Origin: Citreimonas salinaria
Lineage (GTDB): Bacteria > Pseudomonadota > Alphaproteobacteria > Rhodobacterales > Rhodobacteraceae
Length of the DNA stretch: 64,000 nucleotides
NCBI RefSeq assembly: GCF_900107235.1
Contig: NZ_FNPF01000005.1
Span: 1 to 64,000, forward strand
Reading direction: 5' to 3'
Shown here: piece by piece, positions 1 through 8,057 of the stretch
Layout: every line of letters starts with the position of its first letter
How positions within the stretch are numbered: the first letter of the stretch is position 1
The notes under the pieces: generated by a model
The model's input: the letters and a program-made list of their open reading frames with translations, nothing else
Databases searched by the model: none
Told to the model about the DNA's origin: nothing
Made by a program: the position numbers and the translations under genes

Positions 1-20
1 AATGATCTCATAGTCAGACA

Positions 21-49
21 TAAGCACGTGCTTAGGCATATGCCTAAGC
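21..49. repeat. Two overlapping perfect palindromes at the left end of the operon
   Basis: TAAGCACGTGCTTA (21-34) and GCTTAGGCATATGCCTAAGC (30-49) are both perfect inverted repeats and share the bases GCTTA. They lie just before the point where the restriction-subunit reading frame begins. They could be a recombination or insertion junction, or an operator. No transposase or terminal repeat is visible, so the role is unknown. Confidence 0.5.
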
Positions 50-67
50 CTCCATGGTTATGCCCGA

Positions 68-1087
68 GTGTCCGGTCGAAACGGGGGCCAGTTCAAGCCG
101 CGGGAAGTGGTTCATGTCCATGCGGTCAGCCCGGAACGGGATGCGCTCGAAATCACATTCCCCAGGGTGGCCGGCTATCGCGCTGATTTTCCGAGGGAAC
201 GCATCGATATCGACCTGAGCCGACTGGACCCCTACGTGCTCGATCCCGATCGGGTGAGAGCCGCGACCAATGTCACCATGGCCGGGATCATCGGCGCCCG
301 CCACACCCTCGATCTCGAGCACCTGAGAGACCAGCGTCTTTCCACCGTTGCCTTCCACCTCGCCAACTACTGGGTGTCCGAGAAGCTGAGGGACGCCAAT
401 GGCGAGCCGAAGACCCATCTCTTCACCCACGCAAAACGGATCGTGCTTCAGTGGCTTCGCTCGGACCGCGTTGTCTACAAGGGCGGCTGCCAACCAGCAC
501 AGCTGCTGTATCTCCAGCTTGCAGACGAGGTTTGTGAGCTTCTGATGGGCGCACTCCTCGACCAACCGGGTGGCGAGTCGATCATCCGGGCGACGCTCGA
601 TCCATTCATGCCCGAGGGCTCGACCATTGATGTGAATTTCCCGACGTCGAAGGCAGGTCGCCACACGCCGCGCGCGGATCGCAGTCACCTCAACTACATC
701 GTCACCGACAGCGACTGGGAGGCGAAATTCGCGCAGCTCCTCGATGAACATCCCGAGGTCCTGGCTTACACCAAGAACCAGAACCTCGGCTTCGAGGTGC
801 CATATTCCGAACAGGGCGAGGCGCGCACCTACCTCCCCGACTTCCTCGTCCGCCTCAGGACGCCGGAAGGGTCCGATCCCATGACGCTCGTTGTCGAGAT
901 CAAGGGCTACCGCGGGCACGACGCTGCACTGAAAGCGGAAACGATGCGTAACAAGTGGATACCGGCGGTCAATCGGCTGGGCACGCATGGCCGGTGGGCC
1001 TTTGTCGAGCTGCGCAGCCTGCATGACTTCAGGGACGAGTTCGATGCGGCGATCGAGGCCCTCGTCGCCGCGACGGAGCCGGCATGA
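68..1087 (+). pseudogene. Type III-like restriction subunit, C-terminal nuclease part only
   Basis: This 339-aa frame resembles the C-terminal part of type III restriction (Res) subunits. An early VVHVHAVSPERD-like stretch is followed by a PD-(D/E)XK nuclease signature with P257-D258 and E277-x-K279. Full-length Res proteins are around 900-1000 aa with an N-terminal SF2 helicase. No helicase motif is present here, and the frame has a TAG stop at 11-13. The GTG at 68 has no convincing ribosome binding site, and the next in-frame Met is only at about residue 71. The gene therefore looks truncated at its 5' end, with the break next to the palindromes at 21-49. The stop overlaps the next start (ATGA at 1084). 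Alternatively the nuclease part is expressed from an external start as a stand-alone protein. Confidence 0.6.
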
Positions 1088-2010
1088 CCGAGGTGACCTT
1101 CGGCCGTCTGGTTGATCTTCCGTTGCGCGAGGCGTGGAAGCACGAGGCCCTCGAATTCACCCCCTGGCTTGCCGAGAACATCGACCATCTTTCCGACGCC
1201 ATCGGAATCCCGCTCGAACTGACGGGCCAGGAAGTCCGCGTCGAGAGCTTCGCGGCAGACATTCTCGCTCGGAACCCGTCGGACGACAGCGTGGTCCTGA
1301 TCGAGAACCAGCTCGAACAGACCGACCACACGCACCTCGGTCAGATCATGACATACCTGGCCGGACTCGAGGCGCAGACCGTCGTCTGGATCGCCCCGGA
1401 ATTCCGGCAGCCGCATCTTTCGGCGATCCGGTGGCTCAACGAGCATACGGCCGACGGGTTTTCGTTCTTCGCGGTGAAGGCACGTGTGGTGCGGATCGGC
1501 GACTCTCCCTTCGCTCCGATTTTCGAGGTGGTCGAGAAGCCGAACGACTGGGATCGGGAGATCAAACGCAAGGCGAGCACCGACGGCAGTGCCTACTACG
1601 ATATCAAGCAGGAGTTCTGGGAAGAATTCCTGCGGACCCATCCGGCCATGGCAACGCTCGGTGTCGCGGCATCGCGATATCCGAACGCCTACATCACAGT
1701 AGGCGCCGAACCCAAGGTCGAGATCTCGATCTGGATCGGGCGCGACAAGAGCGGCATCTACGTCCGCAGCGGATGGGGAGAGCCAGTTGGGCCGGTCTCA
1801 GAGGTGTTGGAGCCGCACCGAGCGGCGCTGGAGGATGCCCTCGGTGCGCCGTTGGGACCCGGTGGCCGTGGCCAGCACTTCCTGGCGAAACGGCTGGGCA
1901 AGGGCCACGACCGGCGCGAGGCATGGCCGGAAATAATGACTTGGATGGACGAGCGCGTGGCGGAGTATCGCAGCACCCTCGAACCGATCCTAAAGGGAGG
2001 GACAGCCTGA
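1084..2010 (+). CDS. DUF4268-type predicted PD-(D/E)XK nuclease
   Basis: 308 aa. Residues about 50-110 carry a degenerate PD-(D/E)XK nuclease core: D59, then E74-N-Q76 in VVLIENQLEQTD, followed by a helix with HLGQIMTYLAG. The C-terminal half, from about residue 165, resembles DUF4268 domains, which are often found beside methyltransferases in restriction or defence loci. The start ATG overlaps the preceding stop as ATGA, and the TGA at 2008-2010 overlaps the methyltransferase ATG, so translation is probably coupled across the operon. The family assignment is from remembered sequence similarity. Cleavage activity is inferred from the residues. Confidence 0.65.
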   Translation: MTEVTFGRLVDLPLREAWKHEALEFTPWLAENIDHLSDAIGIPLELTGQEVRVESFAADILARNPSDDSVVLIENQLEQTDHTHLGQIMTYLAGLEAQTVVWIAPEFRQPHLSAIRWLNEHTADGFSFFAVKARVVRIGDSPFAPIFEVVEKPNDWDREIKRKASTDGSAYYDIKQEFWEEFLRTHPAMATLGVAASRYPNAYITVGAEPKVEISIWIGRDKSGIYVRSGWGEPVGPVSEVLEPHRAALEDALGAPLGPGGRGQHFLAKRLGKGHDRREAWPEIMTWMDERVAEYRSTLEPILKGGTA

Positions 2011-5000
2011 TGGCGAACGACGAGAAGCCGATCGGCACGATCACCCATGACGAAAAACGGGCGAACATCCCCTCGGCCGAGCTCGAGCCGGTCATGGAGC
2101 CGTCGGACCGCGAGGCGATCAAGGTCGCCTATGAGCGACGCAATCGCGATCTCGACCCGCAGTTGATCTGGCGCGGCAAGGACCTGGATCAGGCGGAGCT
2201 GACGGTCGATGCGCCGCCGATCTACCTTCAGGAGCAGGTGCATCCCAAGGCGCTGATCGACGACCTGCGGGCCGGGCGCGAGAAGGCCGAAGATCTCTTC
2301 GGCCATTTCGGCTTGACCGAGGAGGACCGTGAGGCCGAGGTGGAGTTCTACCGCCATTCGCGGAAATGGTCGAACCGGATGATCCTGGGCGACGGGCTCC
2401 AGGTCATGTCCTCGCTGTCCGAGCGCGAGGGGCTGAAGGGCCAGGTGCAGACGATCTATATTGACCCACCATATGGGGTGAAATTTCAGTCAAACTTCCA
2501 GTGGTCCACCACCTCAATGTCAGTGACAGATGGCAAGCTGGAGCATCTGACCCGCGAGCCCGAGCAGGTAAAGGCGTTTCGCGATACCTGGCGTGATGGC
2601 GTCAACTCATACCTCACATACCTGCGTGATCGGCTTACTATCGCCCGCGAACTCCTGCATGTGACTGGTAGTTGCTTTGTGCAGATTGGAGATGAAAACG
2701 TCCATAGAATTCGCGCCCTAATGGATGAGGTATTTGGGGAGAAGAATCTCGTAGCGATGATTGGAGTTATAAAAACGTCTGGATTGCAATCCGGAAGCTC
2801 CTTGCCTCATGTCATTGACTACGTAATTCAATATGCCAAAGAAAAGGAAAACGTGAAGTTTCGTCCGTTATACTTGGACAAACGGGATGAAACCACTTCG
2901 GCTACGGAATACTTCTATTTAGAACTTCCAGACGGAAGCTCACGCACCATGGACAAGGACGAGAAAGATGGCGACAAGCCTGTCCCTAATGGCTCGCGGC
3001 CATTCAGCCTGAGTGATCTCACCAAACCCGGGCCGGGGAGAAAATATGACTTTCCTCATGTAGGTTCGAAATACAGCAGTCGAAATCGCTGGTGGGGAAA
3101 CCCGCCCGAAAGCCTGGAAAGACTCGGTCAGGCCGGGAGACTACATGCCCGAAGGAATGATGTTCGGTTTCGAAGGTTTTTGGATGACTTCCCGATCCGT
3201 CCCATTTCGAACCTTTGGCAAGATGCTGCCTTCTCAAGCCGGTCGGAAGATAAGACGTATGTGGTGCAGACTTCTCTCAAAGTCATTCAACGCTGCATTC
3301 TCATGACCACTGACCCTGGCGATCTTGTTCTCGATCCGACCTGTGGTTCTGGCACCACCGCCACTGTCGCCGAGCAATGGGGGCGGCGCTGGATTACCAT
3401 CGACACGTCTCGAGTGGCGCTCGCACTCGCGCGGGCCCGGATCATGGGCGCAAAATATCCATGGTATTTGCTTGCGGACAGCCGCGAAGGACAGCGTAAG
3501 GCCGCCGAGATCACCCGCGAGGCACCGTCGACCCACGCCACCCACAACGATATTCGCCACGGCTTCGTTTTCGAGCGCGTGCCGCATATCACGCTGAAGT
3601 CCATCGCCAACAACACCGAGATCGACGTGATCTGGGAGCGGATGCAGCCCGCCGTCGATGATGCCCGCACCGCGCTCAACGCAGCGCTTGCAGGCCGGTC
3701 CGATCTCTTCCCGGTCGAAACCGGCGGCCGCGCAGGCAAGTCCATCGACTTCACCGCCTCCGGCACGGTCACCATGCCCTCGGGCGAGGAGGCCCCGGCC
3801 AACGGCTTCTTGGAGTGGGAGATCCCCCGCGAGCCCGGCACACCCTGGCTCAAGGACCAGCGCGACCTGCACGCCCTCGCCCGGACCATGTCCGGCGACC
3901 TGACCCCGGCGAAACAGCGCCTTGCCGAGGAGGCCCTGATCAAGCTCAACGCCGCCCGCGGCACCTCCTGGGACTTCGACACGCTGCCCGAACGCCCGGT
4001 CACCCCATGGCCCGATGCGGCCAAGGAGGCGCTGGAGGCGTTCTGGACCGCCCGGATCGCGCGGCAGACCGAGATCGACAAATCCATCGCCGCCAAAGCC
4101 GACCACGAATTCCTCTATGACAAGCCCTACGAGGACAAGAAGCGCGTCCGCGTCGCCGGGCCCTTCACAGTCGAAAGCCTCTCGCCCCACCGCACGCAGG
4201 CGGTGGATGAGCATGGCGAACTGATCGAGGAGGCCGACGCAGCCGCGGGCAAGCGCAGCCCCGGCGAACAGGAGGCCGAGAACTACCAGAAGGCCATCAT
4301 GGAGAACCTCGCCAAGGCCGGGGTTCACCAGCAGGACAAAGGCGATGCGATCAAGTTCGACAGCCTTGCCCCCTGGCCCGGCGAGTGGATCGCCGCCGAG
4401 GGGCAGTATGTCGAGGGCGAAGGCGATGACGCCGTCACCCGCCGCGCCGCCGTCTTCATCGGCCCGGAATACGGCACGGTCGGCCGCGCCGACCTCGTCG
4501 CCTGCGCGCGAGAGGCCGCGGAAGCTGGTTTCGACATCGTGATCGCCTGCGCGTTCAACTTCGAAGCCCACGCGCAGGAACTGCACAAGCTCGGTCGTAT
4601 CCCGGTTCTCCATGCCCGCATGAATGCCGACCTGCATATGGCCGGGGATCTGAAGGCAGGGGGAGGCAACCTGTTCGTCGTGTTCGGCGAGCCGGACATC
4701 GAGGTGACCGAAGACGGAAACAAGTTCCGAGTCGAGCTGAAGGGCGTCGACATCTTCCGCCCCGGCAAGGGCGAGGTGGAGAGCTCCGAGCCCGACGACA
4801 TCGCCTGCTGGTTCATCGACACCGACTATTCCGGGGAGAGCTTCTTCGTCCGGCAGGCGTATTTCCCGGGCGCCGACGTGCCCTACAAGCAGCTCCGCTC
4901 GACCTTGAAGGGTGAAATCGACGAGGACGCCTGGGAGAGCCTGAAGCGGACCGTGTCGCGGCCCTTCGCGCGGCCGAAGTCCGGCCGGATCGCCGTGAAG

Positions 5001-5048
5001 GTGATCAACCACCTCGGGGACGAAGTCATGAAGGTGATGGGGGTGTGA
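2010..5048 (+). CDS. Type III-like adenine-specific DNA methyltransferase (Mod)
   Basis: 1012 aa. The catalytic motif IV is IDPPYGVKF (D152-P-P-Y155) and the SAM-binding motif I is LDPTCGSGTT (D442 to G448). DPPY preceding the FxGxG-type motif is the beta-class order used by type III Mod subunits that make N6-methyladenine. The region between them should hold the target recognition part and is visibly richer in A+T than either flank. About 560 residues follow motif I, long for a plain Mod. The frame is open upstream to 1134, but the ATG at 2010 has GGGAGG nearby and overlaps the previous TGA, so it is the chosen start. Its partners are the truncated nuclease and the DUF4268 protein upstream and the helicase downstream. 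Confidence 0.85.
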   Translation: MANDEKPIGTITHDEKRANIPSAELEPVMEPSDREAIKVAYERRNRDLDPQLIWRGKDLDQAELTVDAPPIYLQEQVHPKALIDDLRAGREKAEDLFGHFGLTEEDREAEVEFYRHSRKWSNRMILGDGLQVMSSLSEREGLKGQVQTIYIDPPYGVKFQSNFQWSTTSMSVTDGKLEHLTREPEQVKAFRDTWRDGVNSYLTYLRDRLTIARELLHVTGSCFVQIGDENVHRIRALMDEVFGEKNLVAMIGVIKTSGLQSGSSLPHVIDYVIQYAKEKENVKFRPLYLDKRDETTSATEYFYLELPDGSSRTMDKDEKDGDKPVPNGSRPFSLSDLTKPGPGRKYDFPHVGSKYSSRNRWWGNPPESLERLGQAGRLHARRNDVRFRRFLDDFPIRPISNLWQDAAFSSRSEDKTYVVQTSLKVIQRCILMTTDPGDLVLDPTCGSGTTATVAEQWGRRWITIDTSRVALALARARIMGAKYPWYLLADSREGQRKAAEITREAPSTHATHNDIRHGFVFERVPHITLKSIANNTEIDVIWERMQPAVDDARTALNAALAGRSDLFPVETGGRAGKSIDFTASGTVTMPSGEEAPANGFLEWEIPREPGTPWLKDQRDLHALARTMSGDLTPAKQRLAEEALIKLNAARGTSWDFDTLPERPVTPWPDAAKEALEAFWTARIARQTEIDKSIAAKADHEFLYDKPYEDKKRVRVAGPFTVESLSPHRTQAVDEHGELIEEADAAAGKRSPGEQEAENYQKAIMENLAKAGVHQQDKGDAIKFDSLAPWPGEWIAAEGQYVEGEGDDAVTRRAAVFIGPEYGTVGRADLVACAREAAEAGFDIVIACAFNFEAHAQELHKLGRIPVLHARMNADLHMAGDLKAGGGNLFVVFGEPDIEVTEDGNKFRVELKGVDIFRPGKGEVESSEPDDIACWFIDTDYSGESFFVRQAYFPGADVPYKQLRSTLKGEIDEDAWESLKRTVSRPFARPKSGRIAVKVINHLGDEVMKVMGV

Positions 5049-5395
5049 TGGACAAGTTCGAATTCGAAGACGGTGGCGCGAAAGCGACCGGGTCTCCATT
5101 GCAGATCAGGAAAATGCCTCCGTTCAGGGTTTTCAAGGGGTCGACGGCTCGGAGGAACCCATCTCGCAGCGAGACGCGCTACGAGGATGAACGGCGCAGA
5201 TTGATTATTGATGGCACGCTCGAGGACCACCCTTCCAATCCGGACCTCATGGTCTTCACGCGTGACTATGATGCGAACAGCGCCTCCATGGCCGCGGGTG
5301 TCATCAGCGGTGGAGGTAATTTCAGCGGGCCAGAGAAGTGGTTCGAGGTTGCCTCACCCGAGTCCTTCAAAGAGTGGCTCAGCAGGCGCCTGTGA
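5048..5395 (+). CDS. Small unknown protein in the restriction-modification operon
   Basis: 115 aa, family not recognised. The start ATG at 5048 overlaps the methyltransferase stop (TGATG), and the stop overlaps the GTG of the next gene (GTGA), so it is embedded in the operon with tight coupling. An in-frame GTG at 5045 is the only other nearby start. The protein is charged, with a basic STARRNPSRSETRYEDERRR stretch near residue 40 and a glycine-rich segment around residue 90. No transmembrane segment is seen. The coupling suggests an accessory or antitoxin-like partner of the following RelE-helicase fusion, but that is inference. Confidence 0.7.
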   Translation: MDKFEFEDGGAKATGSPLQIRKMPPFRVFKGSTARRNPSRSETRYEDERRRLIIDGTLEDHPSNPDLMVFTRDYDANSASMAAGVISGGGNFSGPEKWFEVASPESFKEWLSRRL

Positions 5396-7410
5396 CAGTT
5401 CTCATCGCGTCAAGCTTCACCAAGTCGCTCGAGAAGCTCACCGGCCAGGAGCAGTCGCAGGCGAAGATCACCGCCTTCGACATCCAGCAGAACCCCGAAA
5501 GCCCCGGGCTGTCACTGCACCGGATCGACCGCTGTCGAGACCCAGGGTTTTGGTCGGCGCGGGTCAATCAGGATCTGCGGATCGTTCTGCACAAGCGCGG
5601 AGGTGATACTCTCCTCGCCTATGTCGGCCATCATGACGATGCCTACGCTTGGGCGGAAAGGCGGCGTCTCGATACCCACCCGAAAACGGGTGCTGCGCAG
5701 CTTGTCGAAATCCGCGAGACGGTCGAGGAAATCCTCGTCCAGCGCTACGTCGAGGAGGCAGTCAAGAAGCCACGCCTTTTTGCGGAGGAAGATGACGAGA
5801 CCCTGCTGAGCTGGGGCATCCCGGAGGATTGGCTGGCAACGGTCAGGCAAGCGACCGAGGACACGGTGCTCGACATTGCCGGGCACCTTCCTGACGAGGC
5901 GCAGGAAGCGATACTGTCTGCGGCTGTCGGCGAAGCTCCCACCGTGCGTATCGCAGACCCCATCGGCCTCGGCTTCGCGCATCCAGACGCGCTTCGTCGT
6001 TTCCGGGTGGTCGGAGACGAGCAAGAGCTTCGGGCTGCGCTCGATGCCCCATGGGACGAATGGGCGGTTTTTCTTCATCCGGCCCAGCAGGAATTCGTCG
6101 ACAGGGACTTCAATGGACCTGCTCGAGTGATCGGATCGGCTGGCACCGGCAAGACCGTCGTTGCGCTGCACCGCGCTGTGCGGCTCGCGTCTGAAAGCCC
6201 TGATCACAGGGTTCTGCTGACAACCTTTTCCGAGGACCTTGCCGAAGGTCTTCGATCGAAGCTCGAGCGATTGACCCTGTGTCGGTCGGAAGTCGCCGCG
6301 CGGGTGACGGTCGGCACGATGTCGACGGTCGCGTGGCAACTGGCCGAGCCGTTCGGAAGGCAGATGAAAATTGTTGGGAAAGACGAGCTATCCGCCATCA
6401 TCGCCGACGCAGCGCGCGAGGCCAAATCAAAGATCGACACGGACTTCCTCGAAGACGAATGGCGATTGATCGTCGATGCCTGGGACGTTCGCGACAGAGA
6501 TCGATACCTCGAATTGCCCCGCCTCGGCAGGAAGATCCGCATGGCCGCGTCACGTAGGGAAGAGCTTTGGGCGATCTTCTCGAGCGTCCGCGCCGAGCTT
6601 TCCTCACGAGGGCTGGAGACCGAGGCTGGACTGATGCATCGGGTGGCGCAGAACCTCCCCGATCCTCCGTTCTCGCATGTCATTGTCGACGAAGCACAGG
6701 ACATCTCCGTTCCGGAGCTCACACTTCTTGCGGCCATAGCCGGTGATCGCCCCAACGGATTGTTCTTCGCAGGCGACATCGGACAACGAATCTTCCGGTC
6801 GCCATTTCCCTGGAAGTCCGCGGGTGTCGATATTCAAGGTCGCTCACGTAGCCTGAAGGTGAACTACCGGACATCGCATCAGATTCGATCGCATGCAGAC
6901 CACTTGCTGCCGCCCCGGCTACTTGAAGTCGAGGGTGGTGAAGATCGGCGGACCGGCGTTACATCGGTATTTCATGGGCCCGCGCCGAAGACGGCAACCT
7001 TCGCAAGCGCGGAGGAGGAAAGCCAATCACTGGGAGGATGGCTGAGGGATGTCATCGGCGGTGATATCCGCCCATCGGAGATCGCGATTCTCGTCCGTTC
7101 CGAGGACGAGCTTCCGAGAGCCACGGCTGCCCGGGAATACGCCGGCGAAGCAGACATTTTTGTAATCCTCATGCATGACGCCAAGGGTAGAGAATTCCGC
7201 GCAGTCGCGGTCATGGCCTGCGACGCCGATATCCTGCCGAGCGAAAAGCGCCTCCTCAAAGCAAGCGATGAGCGTGATCTGAAAGAGATTTTCGATACCG
7301 AGAGACATCTCCTCTACGTTGCTGCCACAAGAGCCAGGGAGCAGCTTTGGTTGTCGGCAGTCGCGCCTGCTTCCGAATTCCTGGAGGATCTATTCGACAT
7401 GCCCGACTGA
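5392..7410 (+). CDS. UvrD-like SF1 helicase with RelE/ParE-like N-terminal domain
   Basis: 672 aa from the GTG at 5392, which overlaps the preceding TGA. The open frame extends to 5338, but coupling favours 5392. Residues 1 to about 95 look like a RelE/ParE-fold toxin-type domain (FTKSLEKL near the start, then RDPGFWSARVNQDLRIVLHK and a YVGHHDDAY segment). The rest is a UvrD/Rep-type superfamily 1 helicase: Walker A GSAGTGKT with K254, Walker B VDEAQD (D433-E434), and a C-terminal VAATRAREQLWL motif VI. It would bind and translocate on DNA using ATP, presumably with the methyltransferase and nucleases encoded upstream. Whether the N-terminal domain cuts RNA or is only structural cannot be decided here. 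Confidence 0.8.
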   Translation: MTVLIASSFTKSLEKLTGQEQSQAKITAFDIQQNPESPGLSLHRIDRCRDPGFWSARVNQDLRIVLHKRGGDTLLAYVGHHDDAYAWAERRRLDTHPKTGAAQLVEIRETVEEILVQRYVEEAVKKPRLFAEEDDETLLSWGIPEDWLATVRQATEDTVLDIAGHLPDEAQEAILSAAVGEAPTVRIADPIGLGFAHPDALRRFRVVGDEQELRAALDAPWDEWAVFLHPAQQEFVDRDFNGPARVIGSAGTGKTVVALHRAVRLASESPDHRVLLTTFSEDLAEGLRSKLERLTLCRSEVAARVTVGTMSTVAWQLAEPFGRQMKIVGKDELSAIIADAAREAKSKIDTDFLEDEWRLIVDAWDVRDRDRYLELPRLGRKIRMAASRREELWAIFSSVRAELSSRGLETEAGLMHRVAQNLPDPPFSHVIVDEAQDISVPELTLLAAIAGDRPNGLFFAGDIGQRIFRSPFPWKSAGVDIQGRSRSLKVNYRTSHQIRSHADHLLPPRLLEVEGGEDRRTGVTSVFHGPAPKTATFASAEEESQSLGGWLRDVIGGDIRPSEIAILVRSEDELPRATAAREYAGEADIFVILMHDAKGREFRAVAVMACDADILPSEKRLLKASDERDLKEIFDTERHLLYVAATRAREQLWLSAVAPASEFLEDLFDMPD

Positions 7411-7481
7411 GGTCAGCGGCGATCGGCACCGGGCACTGAGATGCTGCCCGTTGCATCAATTCGAACAACGGAACGCTCCCT

Positions 7482-7943
7482 CTAACACATGGTGCGTTGA
7501 TCGACGGCTTTTCTCGGTATTCTTCTTTTCCTCGAAGCCCGGGCGCATGCCAAGTTCTTCATGAAATTGCCAATCTGCCGCAACTGTTCGTGCGCCGAAC
7601 ATCCCGTGTGTGCGATCAGCCGACAGAACTGTTGCTCGAGGAAATCTACAACAGGCCCTCCAAGTGCATAAGGATCGTCGGTCAAGTGGTCGAGGAACGC
7701 GGGGTCATTTTTCGGCATCGTCAAACATTCGGATGCAATCGGCGTTTCTTCAAGACTTCCATAGGAGACGCCCTTCCGAACCATGTAGCGGTTCACCAGG
7801 ATGCGCGATCCTGCATTTCCTTGATCGATACGGGTCAAGCCGAGAAGATGGCGACGTCCCCTGTAGTCGAAAATGTATATCCAATGAACGAGCGACCTGA
7901 ACGGATCGCGTTCGATCATGTGGAAAGGTATCTCGCGAGACAT
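7482..7943 (-). CDS. Hypothetical protein downstream of the island helicase
   Basis: 153 aa, family not recognised. The ATG at 7943 has AAGGA seven bases upstream; the open frame reaches 7979 without a better start. The N-terminus (MSREIPFHMIERDPFRSL) and hydrophobic, aromatic segment WIYIFDYRGRRHLLGL look like a folded domain, and the C-terminus is basic. It lies 114 bp beyond the stop of the helicase gene on the same strand, so the two may be cotranscribed. A plus-strand frame covers the same DNA (7497-8033) but looks less protein-like. Codon use is less GC-rich than in the flanking core genome. Confidence 0.5.
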   Translation of the reverse strand: MSREIPFHMIERDPFRSLVHWIYIFDYRGRRHLLGLTRIDQGNAGSRILVNRYMVRKGVSYGSLEETPIASECLTMPKNDPAFLDHLTDDPYALGGPVVDFLEQQFCRLIAHTGCSAHEQLRQIGNFMKNLACARASRKRRIPRKAVDQRTMC

Positions 7944-8057
7944 TTCGTATTCCTTGGAGTCATGCCCGCAGACCATCACTGCGGGTGTTGCAATTTGAGA
8001 GGCGACGCAAGAGAAAGATGGGTTCGGTTGTAATTATGAGAATGAATTTTCCGGAAA

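Noticed and set aside
1134-2009. N-terminal extension of the methyltransferase frame to 1134
   Set aside because: It lies entirely over the DUF4268 gene in another frame and reads as arginine-rich shadow sequence. The ATG at 2010 has a ribosome binding site and stop-start overlap.
3234-5099. Long antisense frame (621 aa) opposite the methyltransferase
   Set aside because: The opposite strand encodes clear methyltransferase motifs. The antisense product has no recognisable domain and is typical of GC-rich shadows.
7497-8033. 178-aa plus-strand frame over the hypothetical gene at 7482-7943
   Set aside because: The minus-strand frame has a good Shine-Dalgarno sequence and a more natural composition. 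Both are weak, so the choice is tentative.
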